Counted from the first letter of the stretch, positions 15,157 to 24,765 are shown. The stretch: 64,000 nucleotides of DNA from an uncultured Psychrosphaera sp. (GCF_947500655.1 NZ_CANMSK010000001.1:372001-436000), one strand, 5' to 3'. The notes: generated from the letters alone by a model not told the origin. Program-made: numbers and translations.

Positions 15157-15332
15157 TATCAAAAATTAATGGCTACCAATAAGGTCAGTGTCTGACCACA
15201 TTGATAATCATTTATTTCAATGTATGTTATGTGTTTTTTTCTGAACATTTTATAAAGTCACTAATATACACGGATAGTATTGCTTAAGAGATGGAGTGAG
15301 CTGTGTTAGTCTATTTTTAAATAAACAAAGAG
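15157..15332. other. intergenic region with palindrome
   Basis: Contains AAGGTCAGTGTCTGACCACA, a variant of the GGTCAGACTCTGACC palindrome of repeat B. Nothing else is recognised. Confidence 0.5.
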
Positions 15333-15347
15333 TTGAAAGTAGTCATC

Positions 15348-16109
15348 GTGAATAAATTAAACACCACATTTCTTTCGTTTTGTACGTTATTTCTTGTTAT
15401 GGGGTGTACACCCAAGATTGAAACAAAAGCTTATCCCGTATTTTTAGATCCCAGTATTGATATTACCGATCGCTCAAATGACAACTTTGAAACAAGCGAT
15501 ATAGCACTATCTAAACAAATGGACTTACTTTGGACTGAAAATAATAGCTTTAAAGTTTCATTGTTCGATAGCGAGCTTGACGCACAAAGTAGAAAGTTGG
15601 GGATAGTTAATAATTGTACTTCAATGATAGAGTTATATTCTGCAGGATATGAACCACAAGCCTCTTATGGGGTTTATCGTTCTTTATATATTCAATGTAA
15701 ATTAATTGATGTGGCAAAGTCTTTACGCAGTTCTGATACATCTTATTTGAGTGATTTTAAGCTTGATTTTGACAGTATTAAAAACTTACCTAAAAATATG
15801 GCCTTTATCGTTGCAACTTCACAATACAATCGTATTTTAAATGACCCTAAAATAAAAACATTAAATGACGCATCTAAAATTATAGAGGTATCTGAAGATG
15901 AACATGGACAAGTCTTCGCTGAGGATGATTCTGATGGATTACAATATATGTCTATTTTGGCGAAAGGTGATGTTAATAACGATAATATTGAAGATATAGT
16001 CATTAAAGTGGTTAATGCTGTTAAGCAAGGAAGTTATACCGCTTCTCATTTATATGTACTAACAAAAACGAAGAGTGAGGGTGATTGGATTTTATTAGCC
16101 GACGAATGA
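15348..16109 (+). CDS. lipoprotein with acidic Ca-binding-like loop
   Basis: About 253 residues. The GTG at 15348 is preferred, giving MNKLNTTFLSFCTLF and the lipobox VMGC; a TTG five codons upstream is possible but its spacing is poor. The mature protein is acidic and contains 'DVNNDNIEDIVIKVVNA' near the C-terminus, an FG-GAP/EF-like D-x-N-x-D loop, followed by 'HLYVLTKTKSEGDWILL'. This is typical of surface or periplasmic lipoproteins of unknown role. No neighbours on the same strand suggest an operon. Confidence 0.55.
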   Translation: MNKLNTTFLSFCTLFLVMGCTPKIETKAYPVFLDPSIDITDRSNDNFETSDIALSKQMDLLWTENNSFKVSLFDSELDAQSRKLGIVNNCTSMIELYSAGYEPQASYGVYRSLYIQCKLIDVAKSLRSSDTSYLSDFKLDFDSIKNLPKNMAFIVATSQYNRILNDPKIKTLNDASKIIEVSEDEHGQVFAEDDSDGLQYMSILAKGDVNNDNIEDIVIKVVNAVKQGSYTASHLYVLTKTKSEGDWILLADE

Positions 16110-16692
16110 GCGAAAAAGCTATCCTTCTTTAATTAAAAAAATAACGTGGACAGCCACTTTAATTCCCCCTTAATTTGATCCAAAATGATAGTAACGAAAT
16201 ATACAATAACCAACTAAAAGAGAAAACCAACCTTGAAATGAGTTTAGATCTGAACTTAAGCTATAAAGACCAAAAGCAATCAATATTGACGCTATAAAAT
16301 ATCCCATATTTTCCTTTTTAAAATCCTAAAAAATAACGAAAACCGCATCTTTATTTGATGCTCTGTTCATGTGCCCTTTTGGCCCTAAAGCTATTTAAGC
16401 CACTTAAGCCTTGCGAATATATGCTTATCAGCAATATTCGTGTTTGGGTCATGCAACATTGCTAACCCAAACACGGCGGTTAATCACTTAAAAATAGTAT
16501 GATGCTCAGTACCAATTAAATTAATAACTGGACTACAAAAAGCTAAGCTATGCAAACAGTTTTCTCTCAAAACTGACTAAAGTTGTTCTATATCATTTAA
16601 ACTTTAATTCATGAAAACAAACATTTGACTGAAAAAAGTCGAAGCGTATATTTTTACTTATTGTTAAATAATTCTTTAACGGAGTAAATACT
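16110..16692. other. 583-bp non-coding region with repeat C
   Basis: 16142-16213 carries a repeat (AACGTGGACAGCCACTTTAA and the shared AGTAACGAAATATACAATAA) that recurs in altered form at 18969-19034. The rest is AT-rich with no gene that I can support. The last ~130 bp must contain the promoter of the oleate hydratase gene. Confidence 0.5.
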
Positions 16693-18303
16693 ATGAGCAA
16701 TTCTAAAATTTATTTAAACGGATTAGGATTAGCTTCCTTATCAGCTGCTGTTTACTTAGTGCAGAAAGCTGGTTTCAATCCAGAAAACATTCACATTTTT
16801 GAAAAAAATACTGAAACGGATTTAGTGGGTGGATCAATGGATGCATCTTTTAAAATGGTTGATGGTAAACCTGTTTACATAATGCGAGGCAGCCGTATGT
16901 ACGAAGATAAAGTATATTGCTGCACCAAAGAATTTTGGTCATTAATACCTTATGACGAAAATGGTTCATGCCTAGACGATTATGAAGCCAATGCTAAAGA
17001 ATGCCATATGGACACTGTGGTTAGACTATTACATGCAAATGGTGAGAAAGATACGGGACACGACCTTGGATTAGGTGCGACTGAAGCCCTTCAAATGGCT
17101 CGATTAATAGAAATACCAGAATCTAAAATACCAGCAGACGCTAAAATCACTGATTATTTTAGTGAAGATTTTTTCAAGAGTAATTACTGGTATATGTGGC
17201 GTGCTCTTTTTGCTTTTCAGCCATGGCACTCTGCGATAGAGATGAAGCGTTACATGAAACTATTTTATCACCGTATGTCTGATATGGATAAAATGACCTC
17301 TTTAGAACGTACACGTTACACAAACTACCACTCGTTCATTCTACCTGCTATTAAACTCATAACAAAAAAAGGCGTTCAAATACATTATGATACTTGTATT
17401 ACGGACGTAGACTTTAAAGAAAGTGATGATAAACGTTGGGTAGAACGCTTACATTTAAAAAATTCAGAAGATAAAGCCCTAGATTCAATAGAAGTTAGGC
17501 CACAAGACAAAGCATTTTTGACAATTGGCTCAATTGTTTCTAATCATTGTTATGGTTCTCATGATGAGCCTGTATCTACAACACCGGTAGAAAAACCAGG
17601 CGAAGCTTACGAGTTATGGCAAAACATTGTAGCCAAACAAGCTGACTTAGGTAGACCAGACCGTTATTTACGTGATGTTTCACTTTCTAGAATCATGCAC
17701 TTTACCGTCACGTTTAGAGGAAACCTGTTTGAAAGAAAATTCCAATGGTTAGTTGAACGACAAATGGGAGTACAAAGCCCCTTACCTTTAACACAATCTC
17801 CATGGATAATGCATGTACACACCTATCGCCAGCCTTTTTATCCAGGTCAAGCGGCAGATACTTGTGTAATTTGGGTTTCGGCATTAGGTGAAGATAAGAT
17901 TGGTCAATTTGTAAAAAAACCTATGTATGAATGTACTGGAAAAGAAATTCTAGAAGAGCTCCTAGGACATTTATGGGCAGATCTAAACGAAGACGAGAAA
18001 ACAGAACTTCTTGAAACATCTTACTGTGTACCTTGTAGATTACCTTACGGGATCTCTCAGTTTTTACCTAGAACCGAAGGTGACAGACCTCCTGTTGTAC
18101 CTAAAGGCTCGCAAAACTTTGCGCTCTTAGGACAATTTGTTGAAATACCAGATGGGATAGTTTTCACAACCGAATATAGTGTTCGTGGGGCTATATTAGC
18201 CATTAACAAATTAATAGACCCATCAATAAAACCACCTGAAATGTACTTTGGTCAACACCATTTATGGGATAACTTAAAAAATGTAAAAGCAATTTTAGGT
18301 TAA
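16693..18303 (+). CDS. ohyA: oleate hydratase
   Basis: 536 residues, about the usual length of the myosin-cross-reactive-antigen family. It adds water to the cis-9 double bond of oleic and related unsaturated fatty acids to give 10-hydroxy acids, with FAD as a structural cofactor. Visible hallmarks are the dinucleotide-binding start 'IYLNGLGLASLSAAVYL', 'HIFEKNTETDLVGGSMDASF', the 'YIMRGSRMYEDKVYCCTKEFW' substrate region and 'PYGISQFLPRTEGDRP' near the C-terminus. In bacteria it detoxifies free unsaturated fatty acids. Monocistronic, with a terminator at 18362. Confidence 0.95.
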   Translation: MSNSKIYLNGLGLASLSAAVYLVQKAGFNPENIHIFEKNTETDLVGGSMDASFKMVDGKPVYIMRGSRMYEDKVYCCTKEFWSLIPYDENGSCLDDYEANAKECHMDTVVRLLHANGEKDTGHDLGLGATEALQMARLIEIPESKIPADAKITDYFSEDFFKSNYWYMWRALFAFQPWHSAIEMKRYMKLFYHRMSDMDKMTSLERTRYTNYHSFILPAIKLITKKGVQIHYDTCITDVDFKESDDKRWVERLHLKNSEDKALDSIEVRPQDKAFLTIGSIVSNHCYGSHDEPVSTTPVEKPGEAYELWQNIVAKQADLGRPDRYLRDVSLSRIMHFTVTFRGNLFERKFQWLVERQMGVQSPLPLTQSPWIMHVHTYRQPFYPGQAADTCVIWVSALGEDKIGQFVKKPMYECTGKEILEELLGHLWADLNEDEKTELLETSYCVPCRLPYGISQFLPRTEGDRPPVVPKGSQNFALLGQFVEIPDGIVFTTEYSVRGAILAINKLIDPSIKPPEMYFGQHHLWDNLKNVKAILG

Positions 18304-18361
18304 TCACGCTGGCGCTCGTTTGTAACCAGCGTTATCAGCAAGTTATAAAAATAATAAAACA

Positions 18362-18394
18362 AAAGCTATCTATTTACTTAGGTAGCTTTTTTTG
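18362..18394 (+). terminator. terminator of oleate hydratase gene
   Basis: AAAAGCTATCT and AGGTAGCTTTT pair (one G-T) around a short loop, followed by a run of T. Confidence 0.75.
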
Positions 18395-18482
18395 TGTTTT
18401 AAGATGTTAGTAGGAAGCCCAATTATGATCGTACCCACTTTGATTTATATTAGTATGTAATTATCTAAAGGTGGGTTCTATA

Positions 18483-18941
18483 TTATTTATCTTGATTGCT
18501 AGATGTTTCATTATATTGGTAGGTATTCTTTTCACCATCTATAACTAATGAAAATTGAAATGCTTGATCATTGGTATTGGTTGCTTTCACTTTAACCTGT
18601 ATTTTATTTGTAGCTAAAGGCAAACATTCAATATTATCAATAACAATATCGGAGTGGTCGTTATTAATTTCTTTAAAAGTAAATCCTTTTACTGGTTTTA
18701 ATTGAGTCTGTGATTTGTTTAAAGCAACAATATCTACAAACAATAAATTTTGCCCAGAATAATAAAGGGTTATTAGCCTAAAGTGCCCAAGCTTTTGATT
18801 AACTCGCCACTCTCCACAAGTTTCAATTTTTTCTATTGAAGCAAATAACGATTCATTAACCTCTTGATAAGAAACAACACGCCCTAAAGCCAAAGGAGCG
18901 GTTGAAAATAATAAGAAAAAACAGATAAAAACTAACTTCAT
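18483..18941 (-). CDS. secreted hypothetical protein
   Basis: 152 residues from the ATG at 18941, with GGAAC as ribosome-binding site. Signal peptide MKLVFICFFLLFSTAPLALG. The mature part starts RVVSYQEVNESLF, has two cysteines (IETCGEW, IECLPL) and is beta-rich ('HFRLITLYYSGQNLLFVDIVAL', 'KVKATNTNDQAFQFSLVID'), resembling small periplasmic proteins of marine gammaproteobacteria. Function unknown. The upstream in-frame extension crosses repeat C and is not credible. The gene lies downstream of the metallo-beta-lactamase lipoprotein gene and may be cotranscribed with it. Confidence 0.6.
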   Translation of the reverse strand: MKLVFICFFLLFSTAPLALGRVVSYQEVNESLFASIEKIETCGEWRVNQKLGHFRLITLYYSGQNLLFVDIVALNKSQTQLKPVKGFTFKEINNDHSDIVIDNIECLPLATNKIQVKVKATNTNDQAFQFSLVIDGEKNTYQYNETSSNQDK

Positions 18942-18968
18942 GGGTAAGTTCCAATAATTCAAAAAAGA

Positions 18969-19034
18969 TAACCGGGACACCAAGTTTAATTTGTCCCAGT
19001 TTAAAAGTGACAGTAACGAAATATACAATAACCT
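18969..19034. repeat. repeat C, second copy
   Basis: GGGACACCAAGTTTAATTTG then AGTAACGAAATATACAATAA, matching 16142-16213. It lies between two minus-strand genes and overlaps the stop of the upstream one. Confidence 0.6.
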
Positions 19035-20040
19035 AAATTGAATAAGGCTTTCCAAAAGTAGGAACAATTACTTTTAGAGGATCCATGTTTAATTTCTTAA
19101 TCTCCTCTTGAAGCGTCTCAATTGGATCATTGTATCCCTCATCGGTTAACTTGAAAGTCCCAAAGTGGATCCCTATCATCTTTTTACTCTCTATATCTTT
19201 AAATGCTTGTAAAGCATCTTTTGGATTAAGGTGAGCATCTTTCATAAACCATCTAGGCTCATAAGCACCTATTGGAATCAAAGAAAGATCCGGTGCTCCT
19301 AGCTCCTCTTTAATTCGTTTAAAGAACTTCCCATATCCGGTATCGCCAGCAAAGTAAATCTTATAAGCGTTTTCAATATAAAACCCACCCCAAAGCATTT
19401 CTCTTTTATCGAATATCCCTCTAGCCGACCAATGCTGTGAGGGAACAAAAGTAATCTTGGTATTATTAGTGGTTATACTTTGCCACCAATCTAGATCGAC
19501 AGCGCTATTAATTCCGTTATCTTCTAAAAATGACTTCGTTTTCAACCCTGCAACAAATTGGGGGCTGTCTCTATCGTTTAAACGATTGAGCGTATCAAGA
19601 TCTAGGTGGTCATAATGATTATGAGATATAAGAACGATATCAATTGAAGGTAAATCATCAAAGGCAATTGCAGGTTCAACAACTCTCTTAGGGCCAGCAA
19701 ATTGAACAGGTGAAGCTCTGAGTGAATAATGAGGGTCGGTTAATATGTTTATATTATCAACCTGAATAAGTACTGATGCATGGTTGATCACAGTAATAAT
19801 TGGCTTTACTGATCTTTGGCTAGAAGGTTTAAATTGCTTGGAGTCAATTTTATCCGGCCAAGGAGTAGATTCACTAATACTCTCTATTCTCCACTTTAGC
19901 AGGTCAAATAAACCTTTATCTTCAAAGGGCTCAATATTATCAAATTTAACACCATCAAAAGGAGCGTTAGTGTTTGCATGAGGTGGAGATGTACATGAGG
20001 AAAGTAAAACGGTAAATATTAAGACTGATAATCTTTTCAT
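19033..20040 (-). CDS. MBL-fold hydrolase lipoprotein, NAPE-PLD/UlaG-like
   Basis: 335 residues. N-terminal lipobox LLSSC (MKRLSVLIFTVLLSSCTSPP), so it is probably a membrane-anchored periplasmic enzyme. The metallo-beta-lactamase core has 'VTVINHASVLIQVDNINILTDPHYS'-type strands, the metal-binding motif ISHNHYDHLD, 'FVPSQHWSARGIFD', 'IYFAGDTGYGKFF' and a final 'GIHFGTFKLTDE'. This order matches the family that includes N-acyl-phosphatidylethanolamine phospholipase D and UlaG-type lactonases. The real substrate is unknown; a lipid phosphodiesterase is plausible. Confidence 0.88.
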   Translation of the reverse strand: MKRLSVLIFTVLLSSCTSPPHANTNAPFDGVKFDNIEPFEDKGLFDLLKWRIESISESTPWPDKIDSKQFKPSSQRSVKPIITVINHASVLIQVDNINILTDPHYSLRASPVQFAGPKRVVEPAIAFDDLPSIDIVLISHNHYDHLDLDTLNRLNDRDSPQFVAGLKTKSFLEDNGINSAVDLDWWQSITTNNTKITFVPSQHWSARGIFDKREMLWGGFYIENAYKIYFAGDTGYGKFFKRIKEELGAPDLSLIPIGAYEPRWFMKDAHLNPKDALQAFKDIESKKMIGIHFGTFKLTDEGYNDPIETLQEEIKKLNMDPLKVIVPTFGKPYSI

Positions 20041-20132
20041 GTAGTTTGCTCATTTTCTCTTAGTATTTATTTACACCAAATATACATTACGTAACATATA
20101 AACTTAAATGTTAAAGTAAACTTGAAAGAAAA

Positions 20133-20290
20133 TAACGTGGACACCCACTCTAATTTCCTCTAATTTGCTAAAACATTGAAGTCAATTTGAGTTCAGCTCA
20201 AGGTATTTTTTCTATCACTGAGGGAAGAAATATTGAAGAGGTTATTTTTTATGTCATTGACTTACGAGTTGCTAATCAATGGGGTCTCCC
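20133..20290 (+). repeat. partial repeat B
   Basis: TAACGTGGACACCCACTCTA onward matches repeat B for ~70 bp (to TCAGCTCAAGG) and then diverges. It is followed by AT-rich sequence without a gene and a hairpin near 20309-20355 (AAAAAGCCACTATGGC and CATTGTGGCTTTT) that may end the small gene at 20395 on the minus strand. Confidence 0.65.
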
Positions 20291-20394
20291 ATTGATACTT
20301 CCACCAAACTAAAAAGCCACTATGGCTATTTAATTATCCATTGTGGCTTTTATTTGAATCTAGCAATAAGCCTCTTAAACGTTAGGTTAGAATA

Positions 20395-20733
20395 TTATTT
20401 ACTCTTGTTTGCTTTATTATCTTTTTGAGAGTCCTGCTTTTTTTGATTCGCTTCAATATTATGACTATGTTTATCAGACTCTACTTTTTGTATAGGTTGA
20501 TTCCTGACACAGGTTAAGTCATGTTCTGAGATATATTGGCAAGTACCTATGTATAAATCGTTATGCCCTCCATTGTATTGGCAAGCTTGTGAACGTTCTT
20601 TTTGTTTACATACTTCTAGCGCTATTTTATTTAATGAGCTGGAATGCGCATTAGCGGTATTTATGGTTTGCATTAAAAACATACTCGCCACTGCCACATA
20701 CACAATGTTAAATGGTCTGCTTTTTATAAGCAT
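20395..20733 (-). CDS. small secreted Cys protein paired with YHYH gene
   Basis: 112 residues. The N-terminal signal region (IVYVAVASMFLMQTINTANA) ends before HSSSLNKIALEVC. The core has five cysteines in 'LEVCKQKERSQACQYNGGH', 'IGTCQYI' and 'LTCVRN', and the C-terminal ~40 residues are Lys/Asn/Gln-rich and disordered. It follows the YHYH lipoprotein gene on the same strand by about 70 bp, so the two are probably one transcription unit. I recall similar short partners near YHYH genes in related genomes but cannot confirm that here. Function unknown. Confidence 0.6.
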   Translation of the reverse strand: MLIKSRPFNIVYVAVASMFLMQTINTANAHSSSLNKIALEVCKQKERSQACQYNGGHNDLYIGTCQYISEHDLTCVRNQPIQKVESDKHSHNIEANQKKQDSQKDNKANKSK

Positions 20734-20804
20734 TAAATAAGCTCCTACTTGGTCTTGCTATGATTGTTTAGGCGGAAAAGCTGGTTTTGTTAGTTTCTGG
20801 CGGC

Positions 20805-21878
20805 TTAGTCTCTTGGCGGTTTACCGGCCTTTGGTGGTCTGCCGTCTCTTGGTGGTCTTCCATCCGCTCCAGGAGGAGGCCCGGCATGTTCGTCAGCGCT
20901 TCTAACGGTTTCTCCGCTAATGCAGCCAATGATCATGTTTTCACTTGGACTAGCGGCATGATAATGATAACCACGTACTTCGTCCGTTGAGCCTCTACAT
21001 TCGTCTAACGATTCTTCTTTGCCTAGTGCATCTTCCATTGCATAAATGCCATAACCGTCCGGTGCATAACCTACTAATGGCGCATGTCCATCATCTGTGG
21101 TCACAGTGTCGGTACAACCTGTAGTTGAATGGTAGTGATAACCTTGATGTACATTAATATGACCACCACAATCATCAAAAGCAGCAATTGTATAGCTACC
21201 TAAAATAGCATCTACAGGTGCAGAGCCAGATAACTCTGCGCCATCTAACGCAATACCTACGGTACGTACACGTTGAGCTTCTTCGGCTTTAATTGGTGTA
21301 GTAGGTATTAAATAGGTGCGTGAAAAGTCATCATCTAGGTAAGACATTAAACATTCAATACAGTTTTGTTTGTATTGCTCTTCTACATCAGGCTTGGCAG
21401 CCCCCAAACACGAAGCTTTGGTATCTGTGTAACGGATTTTATTGGTTTTAGGATCATACAACATCCAGTTAGGATCGTCGTAATAACGGCTTAAGTTAAC
21501 AATAAACTCCCCTGTAATATCAATCAAATCACCACTGCCACTTTTATCGAACCAAGCACCGCCAACATCGGCTCCGTCAGAAGTATTTCTAGGACAAAAT
21601 GGCCCAGGTTCTCGCATGGCAGGAGCACCAGATGTTTTTAGCTCATAACACGTGGTTTTAGTTCTTGCGGTTGTTTCACAGTCAACAATTTTAGGAGGTA
21701 GAATAAACGCACCATCTTTAAATAAGGAAATATCCAGTCCAGCCTGAATATTGGCTTTACCTGCATTTAGCTGACTATCGTCTAACTTTGGCGCATTCTC
21801 ACATCCTTGTAATACCACTAAGGTTAAAACACTAGTACACAGCAATAAACCTTTGTTTATACGATTTAATAATTGCAT
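20805..21878 (-). CDS. YHYH-domain lipoprotein
   Basis: 357 residues. Lipobox VLQGC after a hydrophobic signal. The YHYH signature occurs twice: 'DDCGGHINVHQGYHYHSTTGC' and 'STDEVRGYHYHAASPSE', with 'APLVGYAPDGYGIYAM' between them, all diagnostic of the YHYH domain. The C-terminus is a proline-rich repeat (PPGADGRPPRDGRPPKAGKP). The histidine clusters and conserved cysteines suggest metal binding on the outer membrane or periplasmic surface; the function of the family is not established. It is upstream of, and probably cotranscribed with, the small Cys protein gene. Confidence 0.88.
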   Translation of the reverse strand: MQLLNRINKGLLLCTSVLTLVVLQGCENAPKLDDSQLNAGKANIQAGLDISLFKDGAFILPPKIVDCETTARTKTTCYELKTSGAPAMREPGPFCPRNTSDGADVGGAWFDKSGSGDLIDITGEFIVNLSRYYDDPNWMLYDPKTNKIRYTDTKASCLGAAKPDVEEQYKQNCIECLMSYLDDDFSRTYLIPTTPIKAEEAQRVRTVGIALDGAELSGSAPVDAILGSYTIAAFDDCGGHINVHQGYHYHSTTGCTDTVTTDDGHAPLVGYAPDGYGIYAMEDALGKEESLDECRGSTDEVRGYHYHAASPSENMIIGCISGETVRSADEHAGPPPGADGRPPRDGRPPKAGKPPRD

Positions 21879-22152
21879 GGTAAGTAGATCCTTATTTCAC
21901 ATTTGATTCAATTGAATTAACTATACCCCTAAATAATACAGATACAATGTGTAAACATTATGGATTATTTATTAGATATTTTTCTGAAAACAAATGAATA
22001 CATAACAGGGTATTAACGGGGAAATAACAAAGAGCTAAGTAACAAAGACATACATGTTTATTTGGGTTTATTTCACACAGTCTCTCTTCTAATTCTTTCT
22101 ACTGACTCTCTTATTGCCAACCTTCTTAATTCACAGTCGCTTAATTCAGAAT
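21879..22152. other. 274-bp intergenic region
   Basis: AT-rich. It contains the promoter for the YHYH gene in its left part. I see no gene or clear repeat. Confidence 0.4.
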
Positions 22153-22509
22153 CTATTTAAGCTTTGCGAATATATGGTTGTCGTAGAATTGGTCATTTTT
22201 AAAGATGGCATTTTTTAATACCGCTTCTTGTGTAATCCCAATTTCACCGGATTTTTGATATTCAAACTCCCCACGGTTAACACCTATAAAACCAACTAAA
22301 ACACCGTTAAAACAAATTGCTTTAACTAGTGGACTATTGCTGCCCTCTTCTATCCACAAGCGCACATCTTCTTGCGTGTATGGTGAAGGAATTTTGGTTG
22401 AAAGGTACTGAGTTACTGACTCGTCGTTTAATACGGTAACTAACCTTTGCATGTCGTTTTCAGTAAAGCTTTCTGTGTCGTTTGCTATGAAATCCCTAAG
22501 TACAACCAC
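22153..22509 (-). pseudogene. GNAT acetyltransferase with internal deletion
   Basis: 118 codons. The N-terminal half is a RimJ/RimL-type GNAT ('VTQYLSTKIPSPYTQEDVRLWI', 'LVKAICFNGVLVGFIGVNRG', 'EFEYQKSGEIG') and the last 25 residues are the expected C-terminal strands ('TQEAVLKNAIFKNDQFYDNH', 'IFAKLK'). From my knowledge of the family, the segment that should lie between them is missing: the Y-W-x-G-K-P-Y-W-G-K-G-x-A acetyl-CoA loop, the following helix, and the 'N-x-x-S-x-x-V-L-E-K-x-G' motif, roughly 50 residues. The joint is in frame at GEIG-ITQEA, so the frame stays open while the cofactor site is gone. The start is GTG without a good ribosome-binding site. Confidence 0.75.
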
Positions 22510-22649
22510 TCAAGTTACTTTTTTGTTAAATTTGAATACGATTAAGGACTCAAACGCTATCTCGAAAAAGCGTAAAGCACCAACCTAATCTGCACAAATA
22601 TATGCAGATTATGGCTACGAAAGTTATATTTTTTTACTTCAGATATATA

Positions 22650-22682
22650 AAAATCCGATAAATATAATTTATCGGATTTTTA
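22650..22682. terminator. bidirectional terminator
   Basis: Arms AAAAATCCGATAAA and TTTATCGGATTTTT around TATAA, with T-runs on both sides. It lies between the S9 peptidase gene end (22746, minus) and the GNAT remnant start. Confidence 0.8.
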
Positions 22683-22745
22683 TTTAATTGGAAAAACCAC
22701 TATTATGCTAAATGCTTAATAGAGCAGTATCAAACTACAATTATT

Positions 22746-24722
22746 TTACTGAGCTTTAGCGGTATATTTATCTAAAAACTCTAGCATGGCTTTCCATCTT
22801 TCAACATTATTTTCAGGTTTGTAAAAACCATGACCTTCACCCGATTTCATCATCCATTCATAAGGATGATTTCTTTTCTTAAGAGCGTCTCTTAAGGCAA
22901 AAGCATGCTCTTTCGGTACTCTTTGATCCTCTTCACCTTGGATGATAAATACAGGAACCTTGATCTTATCAACATTCTTTATTGGAGACTGAAAGTCTCT
23001 ATCTTCACCAACTGGTAATACACGATTTAAGTAATTTTTCCCTGATTTATTTCGAGGAATATCTCCTTTCTCGAACATCATGTCTAGATCATATACGCCT
23101 ACAAAACCAATGGTACATTTATAGAGATCTGGCTCTCTAATTACATTTTGCAAAGCTGCATAACCACCATACGAAGCACCGTAAACACACATACGATCTT
23201 TATCCACAATTCCTTTTTCTACAAGATGCATAGTTCCGTCAGTCATATCATTGATCATTGTTGTGCCCCAATTACGGAAGCCTAGTTTATCAAATGATAA
23301 ACCGTAACCACCAGAGCCTCTAAAATTAGGTTGTAGAACAGCATAACCGTGAGAAGCTAATACTTTAGCATCTCCATCTATTCGACTAATCGTGTCGTAA
23401 AGGCCGTGAGGACCGCCATGTGGAAGCAAAATAAATGGTAAATTTTCAGGTTTTCCTTTTGGCAATGTTAATACTGCAGATATCTCTAAACCATCTCTTG
23501 TTTTGTAAGTGATTAATTTTGATTTTGGCATATCAACATCATTCAACCAAGGTCTACTTTCTGCCAATGGAACTAATTTTCTTGCTTTTGTATCAAACAA
23601 GTAAAAGTGAGTTGGGTTATTTACATTTCCTACACGAAGAACAACTTTTGAATTGTCTTTTGTAGTAGACGTAATATTAACCGCTTGCCCTTTAAATGTG
23701 TTTAATAAGCTAGCTATTAACTTTTGAAAAGATTTATTTTTAACATCCGATAAAAAATGTGCATCTATAGTGTTGTACTCATACGAAACACCAAATATTT
23801 CTTTAATCTTTCCTTCTTCACTAAATAAAATTGGGGATACATCTACTTTTTCATGAGATGCTAAAACTTCATGTTTTTTAGTTTCAAGGTTGTATGTGGC
23901 AAGAGACCAAGTATCAGTCTTGATTGTACTTAAACCAACTAGAGTTTTATTATCCTCTAGAAAAACGATTGGTCTAAAAGATGGTTCATATGCCCCTGAT
24001 TTAAACAATACTTCCCATTCATCATCGACCGTTTTTCTTCCTAATAGAACACTTTCATTGTCTTTGTTAGGATCTGCGCCATCCATAGCTAACACATTAC
24101 CATCTTGGTCAGTATAAACGTTGGCGCCAGAACCTCTATATGCTCTTAAAGGAGCTCTGCCCTGACTTTGTTTTCTACCATTACTTACCTTCATTTTGTA
24201 AATATCTAAATAAGGTTCTCTTGATGTTAAATCTACACTATAAATTAATACAGAGTCTGGATCATCTGGTAAAAGATCAATCACTTGGGAGAATCGCTTG
24301 TCACCACTTTTTGCACGCCAACCTGTTAATATAACTTTATTTTTACCATTAGCGTCCATACCAATTAGTTCACCAGTGCCAAAAGGAACTTCAAGTGAGC
24401 CAACTTCGCGTGCCATAGAAAGTAAAAGTCGTTCGTCATTCAACCAGTCAAACGTATTTACTGACTCTTTCCCTCTTCCTCGAGTTACAGAAACTACTTT
24501 TTGCTCTTCAATATCTAATACCGTTAATAAAATAACCCCGTTTTCATCTCTCGAAGTAGAAGCTAAGTATTTACCATCTGGTGATATTTTAATATCCAAG
24601 TATAGAGATGACTTTGAATAAGCTTCTAAAATATCATTATCCACTGCAGATACTGCTACAAATGGTTTAATGAAAAGTGAAAATACACCCGTCCATATAA
24701 AAAAAACTATTATTTTTTTCAC
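22746..24722 (-). CDS. S9-family prolyl oligopeptidase-type serine peptidase
   Basis: 658 residues with a signal-like N-terminus (IIVFFIWTGVFSLFIKPFVA), so it is exported or periplasmic. An N-terminal beta-propeller of ~390 residues ('DIKISPDGKYLASTSRDENG', 'LPDDPDSVLIYSVD') is followed by an alpha/beta-hydrolase domain starting near 'LITYKTRDGLEISAVLTLPK'. The catalytic triad is Ser in YGASYGGYAAL, Asp in QGEEDQRVP and His in GEGHGF, which is S9 dipeptidyl/acylaminoacyl peptidase-like. It lies directly downstream of a TonB-dependent receptor gene in the same orientation. Peptide uptake followed by periplasmic cleavage is a reasonable inference. A terminator separates the two, so coupling may be through readthrough or coregulation. 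Confidence 0.92.
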   Translation of the reverse strand: MKKIIVFFIWTGVFSLFIKPFVAVSAVDNDILEAYSKSSLYLDIKISPDGKYLASTSRDENGVILLTVLDIEEQKVVSVTRGRGKESVNTFDWLNDERLLLSMAREVGSLEVPFGTGELIGMDANGKNKVILTGWRAKSGDKRFSQVIDLLPDDPDSVLIYSVDLTSREPYLDIYKMKVSNGRKQSQGRAPLRAYRGSGANVYTDQDGNVLAMDGADPNKDNESVLLGRKTVDDEWEVLFKSGAYEPSFRPIVFLEDNKTLVGLSTIKTDTWSLATYNLETKKHEVLASHEKVDVSPILFSEEGKIKEIFGVSYEYNTIDAHFLSDVKNKSFQKLIASLLNTFKGQAVNITSTTKDNSKVVLRVGNVNNPTHFYLFDTKARKLVPLAESRPWLNDVDMPKSKLITYKTRDGLEISAVLTLPKGKPENLPFILLPHGGPHGLYDTISRIDGDAKVLASHGYAVLQPNFRGSGGYGLSFDKLGFRNWGTTMINDMTDGTMHLVEKGIVDKDRMCVYGASYGGYAALQNVIREPDLYKCTIGFVGVYDLDMMFEKGDIPRNKSGKNYLNRVLPVGEDRDFQSPIKNVDKIKVPVFIIQGEEDQRVPKEHAFALRDALKKRNHPYEWMMKSGEGHGFYKPENNVERWKAMLEFLDKYTAKAQ

Positions 24723-24765
24723 AATTAATCCTTAACTGATTTTTAGTAAATTTTTATTAAAAAAA

